Part shown: piece after piece, positions 23,443-35,555 of the stretch
Layout of the letters: each line of letters opens with the position of its first letter
How positions within the stretch are numbered: the first letter of the stretch is position 1
From: Sesamum alatum
Taxonomy: Eukaryota; Streptophyta; Magnoliopsida; Lamiales; Pedaliaceae
Reading direction: 5' to 3'
DNA length: 64,000 bases
Assembly: GCA_034509735.1 (NCBI GenBank)
Contig: JACGWO010000004.1
Coordinates: 25,525,395-25,589,394 of the forward strand
Made by a program: the position numbers and the translations under genes
Notes under the pieces: model-generated
What the model was told of the DNA's origin: nothing
The model's input: the letters and a program-made list of their open reading frames with translations, nothing else
The model's database searches: none

Positions 23443-24002
23443 TAGTAAACAGTTACATTGGTCGGCCATGACTGAGCTCCCAAAGAAAGAAACAATCATT
23501 TCATTTGTCAGTATGCTTGAAATGCACAAAGGGTGGCCCAAAATTAGCAAGTCGGCAACTTCATAACTGCCCCCAAAATAGCAATCATTCTTCTCTTCCT
23601 CTTCTCTTTCATCTCTCTGTCTTTTCTGCTTTTCTGAGTTCTCCCCACACTGTTGCTGTCTGCCTTCTTCTGAATTCTATCTTAATAATGCATGCATGCA
23701 TGAATGTAATAATAATTGCCTGCAAGTTGTCGAAAAAGGAATGTCTCAATTATATAATTTGTTTTATCAAATTTTCGCTGCAAATTAATTAGCATCTTCT
23801 TGTGGAGTGTTTGGTTGCCCACAGATTTTTGGAGTTATCTGTTTGTTATTTGTTTAACAAGTTTGGCTTGCGTTCCACTAGATTTTGGGATTAGGTTCAC
23901 TCTATGTTGATCAATGTTTTAAAACCCATTCATCAAAGTAGAAAATTCAGTAGGTTATGGATCATTAGTTCAACCTTCACATAAAATTATACTTTTAGTT
24001 CT
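23443..24002. other. Spacer without recognisable transposon structure; pyrimidine-rich tract
   Basis: No repeat boundary or protein family is seen. At 23590-23640 there is a CT-rich run of the kind found in plant 5' leaders. A 95-residue ORF crosses it but is low-complexity and probably not coding. This is one of few stretches with no sign of being transposon-derived. It could be a remnant of a host promoter, but there is no direct evidence. Confidence 0.3.
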
Positions 24003-24318
24003 ATAGGATAGGAGTTCGATATATTTAGTCTCCTACTTTACGAGATTTTTAAATGATTCAAAAAATTAGAAAAATTTGACACATTTAGTCTTTTACTTTA
24101 CGGGATTTTTAAAATAATCCCAAAATTAAGAAAACTCGACATATTTAGTTCTCTATTTTGTGGGATCTATGGGACTAAATATGTCGAATTTTTAGATTTT
24201 GGGGCTATTTTAAAAATCCCTTAAAATATAAAATTAAATGTGTCGAGATTTTTTTAATTTTGGAATTATTTTGAAAACCCGTAAAGCAAAGGATTAAAAG
24301 TATTGAACTCCTATATGT
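24003..24318. mobile_element. Small hairpin MITE
   Basis: About 315 bases folding back on itself around 24160-24170. The left end ATAGGAGTTCGATATATTTA pairs with the right end complement ATAGGAGTTCAATACTTTTA. The word GACACATTTAGTC is repeated within the arms. The TSD is unclear, so ends are approximate. Confidence 0.6.
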
Positions 24319-24551
24319 GACAATATAATAAGATAACATAAAATAAGATCTAATACAGAAAACGTAGCACAACAATACAAGAAATTCAAATAATAAAAGT
24401 CAAATCAAATCCAAAATAGAAGTTCCAAAATGTCCAACACCAATGGCTAAACACACTAACTATTCTAGTACAAATCACAAAAACATAACACATCAACATT
24501 GTCAACTCAAATTGCGCATAAAATTCTAAGGTCACACAATACATTTTTTTA

Positions 24552-25553
24552 GGGTTAATTGCACTTAGACCCCTCTAAAAATACGAAATTATACTTTCTC
24601 CAAAAAAAATTTTGAAATTACACTTACACCCCTTCCAAAAATTCTCTATTTACACCTAACCACATTCCATTAGAATTTGGACAAAAAATACTGATGTGAG
24701 AAAAAAACTTACATAACCTTTCAATTTTACCCCTTATTTAATATTCTCATGTAATAATTTTGAACTTAGGCTTAAATGCATTTCGTCCTATATCTTTTGC
24801 ATTTTAGCGTTTTAGCCCTTTATCTTTTTAGGGTAGTAAATAGGTCCTGTAACTTTTTAATTTTTCACGATTTTCGTCCTTCAATCACCGGAGTTTGCAA
24901 ATGTTACCGGAAATATTTTTAATTTGGGACTTTTGTTCCCATTGGTCAAATTTCTGGCAGCATGGTACCAAAATTTCGTCCTATAATTTTTATATTTTAG
25001 TATTTTAGTCCTTTATTTTTCTAGTATAGCAAATAGGTCTTGTAACTTATTATTTTTTTTGCAATTTTGGTCCATTACATTGACCAATGGGAACAAAGCT
25101 CCAAATTTTAAAAAGAATTCCGGCAATATTGCAAACTCCGGCGACTGACGGACCAAAATCGCAAAAAAATTTAAAAATTACAGGACCTATTTGCTACCCT
25201 AGAAAGATAAAGGACTAAAACACAAAAATATAAAAGATACAGAACGAAAATTATATTTAATCTTGTATACTTATAAAGAAAAAAATATAATAATATTAAC
25301 CTCACTCAATATGTATATATCACATTTATTCTCTTATAAGTACAAAAATATACACGAAAATATTAAATGAGGGGTAAAATTAAAATTTTATGTAATTCTT
25401 CTTGTTTATGTCAACTTTTTCGTTCAAACTCTAACGAAAGGAGGTCAGGTGTAAATGGAGAATTTTTGGAGAGGGTGTAAATATAATTTCAAAACTTTTT
25501 TGGGGGAAAGTGTAATTTCGCATTTTTAGAGGAGGTCCAAGTATAATTAACCC
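24552..25553. mobile_element. Non-autonomous TIR element (Mutator-type) with a nested hairpin
   Basis: The ends are inverted: GGGTTAATTGCACTTAGACC on the left, with the right end complement GGGTTAATTATACTTGGACC. Flanking 9-mers ATTTTTTTA and TTTTCTTTA match at 7 of 9. The inner sequence repeats ACACCC-type words at both sides. A second hairpin occupies the centre (24769-25264). Confidence 0.65.
24769..25264. mobile_element. Hairpin element nested in 24552-25553
   Basis: The arms at about 24769-24955 and 25075-25264 are near reverse complements: AAATAGGTCCTGTAACTTTT on the left against AATTACAGGACCTATTTGC on the right. The ends are GGCTTAAATG and the complement AAGATTAAAT. Flanking 9-mers match at only 6 of 9, so the TSD is uncertain. 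Confidence 0.6.
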
Positions 25554-25599
25554 TTTTCTTTAAGTTCTTCTTAACCATATATTATCTTAAAATAATGAC

Positions 25600-27729
25600 G
25601 CCACCAAAATTGCTACCACCCTGCCCAGCTCCAACTGAGACATCGTACAAGTTATCGTTGAGGTTAAACTGCTCGAAAGCTAAAAAGTCTATATCATAAT
25701 CAATCTCCAAGTCCTCTACATCCTCAATATCTTCAATATAATCAACATGATCTACATTTTTCTATAATAAATGAGTATCATATGTCATTCTTAAAATAAT
25801 TATTATACTTTAACAATCATATTCTCTCATATATAATGCATGCAAACATTCTCGACCATGATGATGTACCTTTTCATTTTTGGAGGATCCAATTGTTCAT
25901 GAAGCATATTCTCAATCTCTTCATAATTGAGAAATGATTCTTCCTCATCGTCAACGATCCAAACATCAATCTTATCAATACTTTCATAATAAATAGGATC
26001 ATAACATTTAACTTTTATAAACAAACTAAAATTTTAATAAAGTCATAATATCAATTTGGAAATTATATGACAAAAGAAGGAACATTACAAAAATTTAACG
26101 ATCTAATTGTTACCTATCTTTAGTTTTAAGTTAATGAACATAAACCAAATCGTTTTAGTCTTTGATGCTCTAACCTGTTCCTCTTTATGGTGTGTATGCG
26201 TTCAAAAACACTTCAGTTTCTCTCATATCGTGATGAGGTACTTGTTTGAACAAAAATTCGAATTATCAATTGTTGAAAGATTGGGTGCACTTGCACCAAA
26301 TAATTTCCACCATTCGTCTATGTGAAAGGAAAACAATCTATAAATAGTCAAGAGGTTACTGGATGATGGGAATAACATAATTTTGAAAGTAGCACGAAAT
26401 GACAATATATAAATTCTTTCAGTATTCATTTTTTTTGGGGTCTTTTCGTTATTATGATAGAGCTAAAGCTCTATAGATGGTGTTTTTGATTGTATAATTA
26501 TTTGGTGTTCGAGTTAGGGTTTGAAATACATAAAGATTTCCTCTTCTTACTTGTCTTGATTTTTTGTTTCGTATCATGGATCTTGGTTCGTACTTTATGG
26601 AATTTTCACTATAAAATTCATGGATAAAAGCAAGTGCTTGTCGTGAACTTTCTAATCGATCTCGAAACAATCTAGTCTCATGTAACAACTTTGACTTTCT
26701 ACTTATTCCTTTGGTGGTAATTACTTCTAGTACACCATTCATGACATCTTATTTTTGGCAAAATGATACTTGATCATATTGAAAAGAGGGATTAAACTAA
26801 TAAGCTGCAGTATGTATGTCTTTCATTAATTGCCCATCCCAACAACTCTTGATGATGGTTGTGTACGGCTTATACAACCTCTGTTTTTGTTCTTGAAAAT
26901 ATTCTTAATTCCTTTTGTGCTCTTGATACATTCCTTCATAAACATATACTATTGAAGGATTTTTATCCCCATCAACAATTGTTAAAAGACGCATCAAAGG
27001 CTCCATGATCATTATAATAATCAAACAATCATTCGAAACTTATTATCCAAGACAATTACCATAACTTCTTTTGGCTTCCTCTCTCTTGCAAGCCTTGAAT
27101 AACAAACTCTTTACAAGTGACTACAACTTTTAAATCATGCATGTGATGGTAAATATTGAATAACGCACTAAAAGTAGTACCAAACCTTGTATCTCTTGGA
27201 CGAAGTATTTTTGTCTTATCCGTTTTTTCTCAGCCAAGACAAATAATATATATGATTGTACACAAACCTAGTCTTTTGAGAGTATTTACTCACAACTTCA
27301 ACAACAAGATCTAATTTTGGTTTATCTTTCATAACCAAATTCAAGCAATATTCAGCACAAGGAGACCAACTAATAGATTTATAATAATTTTGTACCTTTT
27401 TGCTCGCTGCAATATAGTTTGATCCATTATCGGTGACCATATGTACTACATTAGTTGGACCTACCCATTCAATAACTTCTTGAAATAAGTTAAAAAGTAC
27501 TTGTGCATCTTTCACTATATCTGAAGCATCAACAAATTTTCAATAATGGTTCCACAAGGACAATATATAACAAAATTAATCAATGTTCGATCACTATTAT
27601 CGGTGCAACAATCACTCATAATTGTGCATCCCCACTGTGCTCAAATACCCTGAATGTTATCAATCACAATTGAACTTCTTTTCTAGCATCCTTTAAGAGA
27701 GGAAGCCAAAGTTCATGGTAAGTGGGAAT
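25600..27729 (-). pseudogene. Outer hAT transposase (DUF659 family), C-terminal two thirds
   Basis: On the minus strand, from 27729 downward, the sequence reads the DUF659 region with TLINFVIYCPCGTIIE, VDASDIVKDAQVLFNLF and VVHMVTDNGSNYIAASK, then SWSPCAEYCLNLVMKD at 27216-27515. The hAT dimerisation region shows DEWWKLFGASAPNL near 26280-26325 and ERIHTIKRNRLEHQRLK just below it. The acidic tail includes IDVWIVDDEEESFLNYEEIE at 25830-25990. Stops and frameshifts are frequent. The gene continues across the inner hAT element at 36983 and across the gypsy element at 49024. No terminal repeats of this outer element were recognised. Confidence 0.8.
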
Positions 27730-28489
27730 TAGGCCTGTCATTGGGTAGGGAATCCCCTACCTAGGCCCTAACAAGGCCCAATTCCAGAATCGGTGCATGG
27801 GTCCAAACCCAATGGGTCTCAGACCCTGATCCATTTTTCCAAACCAGGTTTACTTGACCGTTTTTTTCTTTCTTTTTTTGAAATTTTGGGATTTTTCTAA
27901 AAAAGTTCGAACAAATTGATCTTACACATTGAAACACAAACTTATAAATGCAACATGTCCACTATAAATACCAAAACATTAGCAACCAACTTCACTCCCT
28001 TTCTCCCTCCACAGTCTGCAATAGTTGAGCCTTCATGACATCATTTGTCATGAATGTGAAAATAGATATAGGAAAGCTGGTGGACTGTGGAGATGATGGA
28101 TCCTCCACCAGAGCCCCCTGTCTCCCCCTCCTTTCGATGCACCTTCCTCGACGACACGAGTTGATCAAAACTAAGTGTTTACCAAAAATCTTAGAGAATT
28201 ATACCTAAAACCATCCCCCTCTCCTTTCACTTTGCCACCTACCAGATTGCAAACTCTACATGCCCTCCCACCCCCAAACTCTCAAGACACAGAATTGTGT
28301 ACATCAAAAATACCAGCGAGCCAAAATAGTGGTTTCACAAAATTCACGTCATCTTTTAAAGAGAAGCTGATCACTTCATCCCAACATGTGTACTTCCCCA
28401 CATGTCTTCAGGAATGGGAACCCCGAACGGCATCCAATCTGCCTAGGGAACTGAGAGTACAAGAAAATATTCCTACTTTATAATTTACA

Positions 28490-30440
28490 GACGAGGAAAT
28501 GCACCTTATCCAATCAAAGTGGAAACGAACTCTCATCCTCCAAACAGTTGGCATCACATGCTTTATTCCGGATTTAGACAAACGCCTTGTGTAGATCTAG
28601 AAAATAAAAACAACTATATCCAGTATCTATATAGGCGAGGGCAATTATATCTTTAACTTCACAAACCCATATGAGTACTTCATGGCCTTGTTGGAGGGCC
28701 TTGGTTTCTTTTTAATTCCTATCTCCATATCCAACAGTGGCAGCCTTGCTTCGTCCCTTCCACGTCGCCACCATCTTCAATGTTCATATGGGTGGAACTC
28801 CCAAATCTACCCATTGAATATTTTGACTTTCAAGCCTTATTTGCCATAGCAAAGTGCCACAGACCCATTAAAACTGACACTCATACTCACACACAATCCA
28901 AAGGTCGTTTTGCTCATCTGTGTGTCGAAATTAACACAGAAAAGCCACTACCCCCAACTATTTGTATTGACCACCATATCCAAACAATTACTTATGAAAT
29001 TAGCATAATCTTTTTTCACCGTTGTGGTGCCATTGGCTATACCCCAGCCTCATGTACCTTCTCTGCTCACCCCCCTAGTCAGACAGATTCTCTACCCAGT
29101 TTGAACAAACCCCACCATACACATTCTACTCAGCCTATCTCTAAATTTAACTAGTCCGTCGTTAGAATACGTCGAGGAAAAAGGATTGCGAGACAACCCA
29201 CCTCCCAAACATCAGCTCTGCAAAAGGATCCACAAGATACGATAGACAAACGGGGCTCAAACAAATTTGGAAGCCCAAATGAAACGACTCAAACAAAATT
29301 CAAAAAGCAGAGGCTTTCACTTTTTTTAATCGTTTATCTACAGATTTAGATGAGTTCCCAGAAACCAGCCTGCAAAATAACCCCACCAAGCAGGATATTA
29401 GACATCGACAATTGGCTGCAATCGAGAATACAATACGACGAACGGACAATGGACAACCGAAAGACGGTATCCATCCACATCCGTTGTCTTTAGATAAGAC
29501 AAAACATTTAGGCGGTGAACAAGTTCTGAGAAATAACACGCCGGATGACATGATGGAGTGCAATGATACAAAGATGAGGGCCCCACATGCCATGGAGGAG
29601 GATACGAAAGAGACTAATCTGACCACATTATAACAAAAACCACACGCAACTTCGGAAATTAACCAAAGCTTACCCCAGCCCCTTGGTTTGGAAAAACTAA
29701 ATCCCACTCAATAGGTGGATGATCCTAAGTGTAACCCTACCCCGCATATGTCCAATTGTCTGTCCTCAGTAAACATAACCAGCCCCTAACTCTAGCCTAC
29801 CTTCCCACATATCAGAACCTTCCCTTAACCAGAGTTTAACTACTCATTTATTACCGCATGTTCAACTTAGTTGTGTATCAGTTGAAAATATTTTATCTTC
29901 AAACCTGATAGTTTCTCTCTCAAATAGCCATGGCTGCGATCCCAAACCAGAACGACCAGCTCAATGCGCCACCATCCCCACTAAGAACAATGTTCTCACA
30001 GAACCCCCCCTTTTCACCTCCCCCACGTCATTTTCTGCCACGCATTCCTCTCACCAATCTGAACCCCTCTTCGAGTTCAAATCCACCACCCATGTAGACC
30101 CCTCCTATGCCAGAAAACATGGCACCAAGTCAGAACCCACAACATCTCCCCACTACACACGTAAGAAATCACATGATTCCACTGGGTCTCAAGATTTTCT
30201 ATTCCAACCCTTCCATACGACCCACACCTCTTCTTGAGTCCATGCACGCTGCAGAATACAATCATCGAGCTCTCCCACGAATGTGAAGCCTTTGCTCGCG
30301 AACGAGAGGCCCAGTTCAAAATGTACTCACATCCTCTGGAAAGAGACCTCCAAGAGTTCTTGAGGTCCAATCTTACGGACCTGTGACACCGGGAGCAGCA
30401 AACCAGCATGGTTCAGCGCACCAAACTATGCTGAACTTAC
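28490..30440 (+). pseudogene. LINE ORF1-like (DUF4283 / CCHC-type nucleic-acid-binding protein), decayed
   Basis: WVELPNLPIEYFDFQALFAI at about 28786-28845 is the conserved end of the plant LINE DUF4283 domain. It is followed by a degraded zinc-knuckle segment (FFHRCGAIGYTPASC) at about 29010-29055. Upstream, KWKRTLILQTVGI is the expected N-terminal part. The remainder to 30440 is Pro/Ser/Thr-rich with many stops. The protein would bind the LINE RNA. Confidence 0.6.
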
Positions 30441-30448
30441 CCCCATCA

Positions 30449-31797
30449 ATGCAGATCCTAGTATGGAATTGTAGGTGAGTTGCTCGCCCGGAATTCATCA
30501 CGGCGGCGAGGGACTTAGTACATACATCTACTACTCATATGTTTATAATACTGGATACCTGCTTGCATGCGGATTGGTCAAACCCTGTGATTCAACAACT
30601 ACCGTACACTGATTCCATCGTTTTATCTGCTCTTGGTTATGTAGGAGGAATCTGGGTCTTGTGGAATGCAAATGACACCAGAGTGCGCCAATCCAGGTTA
30701 TCTAACCGTACTATACATGTGGAGGTGGATCATAGCCTGGGGGGTAACCCATTCCTGGTTTCTGCAGTATACAACTACCTGCAACCTGCCATGCATATGG
30801 TCAGATCTCAATTCTTTTCGGATCAAATTGGAGATGGAGAATGGATAGTGGCGGGAGATTTTAATTGAATTTTAAATCGTGAAGACAAAATAGGAGGCTA
30901 ATTTCTGCAGAGTAAAAATTTTTGATTCAAGGAATGCATGCAATGTCGTAACTTGCTAGATTTAGGATATAGTGGTTACACTTTCACATGGACTAATAGA
31001 AAATTTGAAAAATCTTTTATATGTGAAAGACTTGATCTGGCTCTAGCCAACCCATCTTGGTGTAACAGATTCCCAAAAGTTAGAGTCAAACATCTAAGTT
31101 GTAGTGTTTCAGACTACTCACCCATCCTCATTGATATGACTGTCCAAAATCCTTTCCATAAAACTCCTTTTAGGTATGAAATGACATGGGCAGATTATGG
31201 GGAATTTAGAGACATAGTTCGCAAAACATAGGAAGAACCGATTGATAATTCCATTGATTTTGGTTACAAAAAAAATATGTTAACTTCACTAAACAGGTTA
31301 TTAGATGGAAAAAAATGACTATAGGGCATATAGATCACGAGATATCTAGGCTCTCCAAAGAATTAGATGATATCAACATCCTTATTAGTTTAAATCCTTC
31401 GAATCCTGTACTGAGAAAAGAGTGATTCATTAGGGATAATCTTACCAGAATGCTTATCTACCGAGAGAAATATTGAAAACAAAGAACTACTTTGAACTGG
31501 CGTAGTTACGGTTATCTAAATACAACATTCTTCCATAAATTTGCTAGTGCTCGAAGACGCTCAAATTATATTGTTGGTATAAAAATTGATAACAATGAGT
31601 GGTTATATGAACATGTTGATATCAGAAATCATTTCTTGTCTTATTTTCAAACTCAATCCCAATCTACTGCTTCCCCACCAGATTTTTCTATTTTTAATGA
31701 TCCACTACCATCTTTAAGTTTGGAGCAATACGAATCTTGTAACTTAGATATTACCCCCAAAGACATCTGGGCGGCATTACATCATATTGGACAGTTA
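30449..31797 (+). pseudogene. LINE ORF2-like: AP endonuclease domain and first residues of RT
   Basis: It starts MQILVWNCR at 30449, then an in-frame TGA, then the endonuclease/exonuclease/phosphatase domain. Visible motifs are GGIWVLWN, VAGDFN (catalytic Asp/Asn), FTWTNRK, ERLDLALANPSW and SDYSPILI, where the usual SDH histidine is Tyr. A later segment (SLEQYESCNLDITPKDIW) is the pre-RT linker, and GQLNAPS is where RT begins. At least five stops or frameshifts are present. The endonuclease would nick target DNA for target-primed reverse transcription. Confidence 0.8.
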
Positions 31798-31863
31798 AAC
31801 GCTCCATCTGTAAGCAAACACGTACATGACTCATCAATGACACGACCATCAACAGTAAATGCT
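31798..31863 (-). pseudogene. Inner hAT transposase, last part of the dimerisation domain
   Basis: Joined to 33863 upwards by removing the solo LTR and one target copy, the minus strand reads IVASEVAFTVDGRVIDES. This is the typical hAT C-terminal dimerisation motif (ASE-x-AFS-x-GGRV-x-D). The junction with the LINE lies near 31797. Confidence 0.65.
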
Positions 31864-33862
31864 TGTAAGACTATGTGGATCATCCCGGGAGAGGGCGCGT
31901 GCGGAAGCGCGGGGCCTTTAAACATAATAAAAAAATGCATAATAACGACGAAATTTAAAATTGATGAATGGGTGTTCCCTTAATTCTCCTGGGCGTTTGG
32001 TGCATCTCATGAATAAAATAAAGAGCATGTAAGATTCATGGAGGCCATAGGATTGGAACGAAAAAGGAAAATGCTACAAGCGTACTCACCCGTTGTAGAC
32101 TTCTTCGTTCGGCTATAGGCGTTGTTCCCATATTTGCCACCTAGATCCCAACGTAGGAATCCTCTAAATCCTCCACAAAATTCACTGGAACCTTGATACC
32201 CTCGTGCTAGCAAGATATCAGAGAAAAGGGAGAATTAATCGACCAAACGCTATTAGTTAACATGATCAATTGTTCATATGTTCTCTTGTATCAAAGACAA
32301 GAGAACAAGAAGACTTTTGGAGGTGAAGAGAGGGTGACGGCCGAGAGAGAGAGAGAGAGAGAGAGGCGGGTCTTGTGTGTGTGTGTGTGAGATGAGAGAG
32401 TTGTTGTGTAGAGATTAGTTTGTGTTGTGTGTGTGCTTGAGTATTTATAAGGAACTAGTATTCCTAATCCTACTCAACCTCTTCCAAAGAGACACTTCAA
32501 TCAACTTAGGAATTTAACCTAGTCAAATCCTAGTCAACATAAGCTTTGATTAAGTCAAACTTAATCCTAGCCCTTCATCTCATCTAGCCCCAAGATTAAA
32601 TATCGTCCATCCATCCTTTAATAGGCTTTATGGAATGGACCTTTAAATCTTATTTAAATGGTCCAACAAATCCTAATGGGCTTCTAGTAAATATCCAACA
32701 AATACTTGAGCCCAAAGTTAATATTTCCATCATTTAATGTAGTTAAAGATGGAAATAGCCCATTCCCTAATTTCACAGATCTAATTTATGAATCAAGCCT
32801 AATTAATCAAATTAATACTTAAAGGCTTGATACTCCAAAAGAGAACCAATTTAATCTAATTAAATCGTTCAATCTCCCGGAATTAATTTCAAATTAATTC
32901 CTCCATTTTCAGTTAATTGTGTGTGACTCTTGGGGTTCACCTTCAGCTAGACTTAGCCGAATCTCCAATCATTCCATGGGTGGCCATCTAGCAATCGACC
33001 ATAGTACTAGAGACTAGGTGAAATTATGGCAAGAATATTTAGGCTCTCGAATGCATACGAGTACAGTCCTTCCGTCTACATTCTTGACTTAAGCCTCACT
33101 CGTTCACCCACTGAAACCTCACTGGGATCCTATCCCGTTGTCCAGTCACTGTAGCCACAAATTTTATAGGGAACGAGTCTCATTGTGTAAGTGAGACCTT
33201 ACTGTCAACTGTTGACAGGAGACGGATTCTTTCTTGGAACTCACCTTCCATGATACACATCTTAACTGCACTAGATAGAACTTATAGCAACCAACTCTAT
33301 CGACCCGATAACCTGTTGCCAAACTTAAGATACAGACATGGTGTGCATGTGACTGTTGTAGTCCCTCAAGTCCAAGGACTAGTCTCGTACTATCGAAACC
33401 GCGAATATAAGTTATACCGACCAACTAACTCAAGGTTTCCCTTACAACGATTTTCGCAAGTCATCTCAGTCAGCCAGCACCGAGCTAGCTAACCCACTAA
33501 TATTGCATGGACGATTCTTGTCACTTTATCGATGAACTACGACTGTAAACCTTTGTGCAAGTCTCAATTGGACCTTCGCTACCCAATCTCGAGGTCCTTG
33601 ACTTGGAGAGTTTAAGACCGATCCACAGAGGCTGGATTCATGACTACCAACCTATGCGCGGTCCAACCTATTGAATTAACATATCTAGTCTGTGGGCTTT
33701 GCTTGCGTATTGACCAATAATATAAAATAAGTGAACACAATCAAAATATAAATATCATAACTAAACATGACTTTTATTCAGAACAAACTATTTATACCAC
33801 AAATGCAATAAACTGGTTACATAAGCCTAACTAGATTGGCTTCACAGTCACCTATTCTAACA
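31864..33862 (-). mobile_element. Solo LTR of a Ty1/copia element related to the one at 10058
   Basis: Read on the minus strand it begins TGTTAGAATAGGTGAC, like the other LTR (TGTTGGAATAGGTGACC). It shares words such as CAAAGCCCACAGAC and a CTAGATGGCCACCCATGG variant, and it ends near a CCCGGGATGATCC variant of the GC-rich LTR end. Flanking 5-mers ATGCT (31859-31863) and ATGCC (33863-33867) match at 4 of 5. No internal region exists, so it formed by LTR-LTR recombination. A TATA box on the minus strand reads CCTTATAAATACTC (32443-32456). Confidence 0.85.
32344..32390. repeat. GA and GT microsatellites within the solo LTR
   Basis: A (GA) run from about 32344 to 32366 and a (GT) run from about 32374 to 32389. 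On the minus, transcribed strand of the LTR these are TC and AC tracts in the leader region downstream of the TATA box. Confidence 0.85.
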
Positions 33863-35555
33863 ATGCCACCTCTGATGCAACGATGGTGGTTGAAATGCAA
33901 AAATATCACGTGCTATCTTCACCAATACAGAAAGCCTAGGACTATTGGTTTTCCACCAATCCAAGATGCTAAACTTTGCCCTCGGAAACCTAGGCTCTTC
34001 TAAGTAGCTCTCCCATTCGGACTTTTAATTGTTCGAAACTCGTGATTCATAACACCACCTATCAAAATCACATGCACAACCACATGTTTCTACTCCCGAG
34101 CTACTCATCACATTCATCTCATTCATTGAGAAAGCACAACTACCTCCGTAATCAATGATCGGGTTAACTAACTTATAGTGAACCCTTTGAATATACGAAT
34201 GAGCATCTGTACTATAAATCCTAAAAAAAAATTCCACAAAATTCATTTTAAATTTAGGATCAAAGACAACAACAACGACCAAGACCAAACAACATTTGTT
34301 CCAGTATTATTCAAACTTCTGTTTCTTTCGACTAACCATCCTTTTAACATGATCATAAACACTATTTTTCCACTCGACCATATTCAAATGAATCTTACAA
34401 ATATCAGGGAAAAATACATCCAAAGTAGGATACTTGTGGCCGCTAAAGTGACGAGTAGCTTCATAAAAGATTTGTAAATATTCATGCACAACTCCGGCTA
34501 CCTCCTATTTAGACTCTGATGGAATTACCATGATAGTTTTTGTCGATTCTTCATAATGCTTGCTTTAATGGTAAAGCTATAGCAAGTAACTCATAAGTAG
34601 AGTTCCATTTATTAGGCACATCCATAGCGACTTGTCTTTTGTCCACTAAGTTACATTGGCTTAATGCCATTTCAAACTTTTGACTAGCGGCAGGGGACTT
34701 GTTCAAATATCTCACAATTTCATGTATTTTATCAATTAGTCCCCTTAGTTCGTTTAATCCATCTTTCACAATGAAATTGAAGATATGCGTACTACATCTT
34801 ACATGCAATAAGTCCACATCATGTGCAACCAACAAGTTATGAAGAATCCAATCTTTCACTTTCCTAATCATAACACCATTACATGGCAATATCAACAACT
34901 CTTATCCAAATTCCATTCCAATTTTTTTTTTTTTTCATAAAATTAAACAATGTTTCACCCATCATGTGGATATGGTACCTTTCTAAATGCAAAATTTTCT
35001 TTTACAATTCCCAACTACCATAAAAAAAAAAAAGTGTGTATTCAAACAACAATAAGCTACATGTGAATGATCGAAAGTCCACATATCGTAGTCAAAGACA
35101 CTTTACTCCCAAGCCCAACCAATAATTTGTAAACTTTAAGCTCTTCCTCCTTATATACTTCAATCGCATCACCCCTAATGGTATTTTGGCAAGGAAGTTT
35201 AAAATTTGAATTCAAGCCATTCAAAAAGATCTCAAAATACTCACGCTCACCTATGTTAAATATTCTTGTGCTTAATACAAGCTATTGCCAAGTCTTTTCG
35301 ACTTTTAATTTGGTCAAATTTGAACTCATTTCTAGGACTTCCACTTAAACCACTTATGTGCTCTAGTTTGAATTTTGGACAAGCATTGTTCAGGTGTTTT
35401 TTCAAATGGGTGGTCTCATATGCAACACCACCAGATAGAAGCTTTTTACAACAATTACACTTAGCATGTAGGGTATCATTTACGCCTCTAACCTTCGTAA
35501 AGTGCTCCCATACAATTGATTGCTTTCTTTTACTACTTCTAGATTGAGTAGACAT
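33863..35555 (-). pseudogene. Inner hAT transposase (BED finger, RNase H-like core, dimerisation domain)
   Basis: Start MSTQSRSSKRKQS at 35555. The BED finger reads WEHFTKVRG ... CNCCKKLL ... HLKKHLNNAC. The catalytic core continues at 34898-34551 (DVDLLHVRCSTHIFNFIVKD, then VPNKWNSTYELL) and at 34489-34307 (YLQIFYEATRHFSGHKYPT). DPKFKMNFVEF lies at 34025-34288. The C-terminal dimerisation domain begins at about 33920 and is cut by the solo LTR at 33862. Several frameshifts and stops, and a decayed segment at 34900-35250, mean it cannot make an active transposase. It would have acted on the TAGGCCTGKCA ends of 27730-36982. Confidence 0.85.

Larger units (their letters stand above)
28030..31797 (+). 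mobile_element. LINE (L1-like), lacking its 3' half, inside the inner hAT
   Basis: ORF1- and ORF2-like sequences are read on the plus strand. The element stops abruptly at the beginning of RT near 31797, where inner hAT sequence resumes, so RT and RNase H are missing. The left boundary is uncertain (about 28000-28100). No poly(A) tail or TSD was found. Confidence 0.65.

Noticed and set aside
26452..26742. 96-residue minus-strand ORF as a separate gene
   Set aside because: Lies within the decayed outer hAT gene and has no clear family match; more likely hAT remnant in a shifted frame or small insertion.
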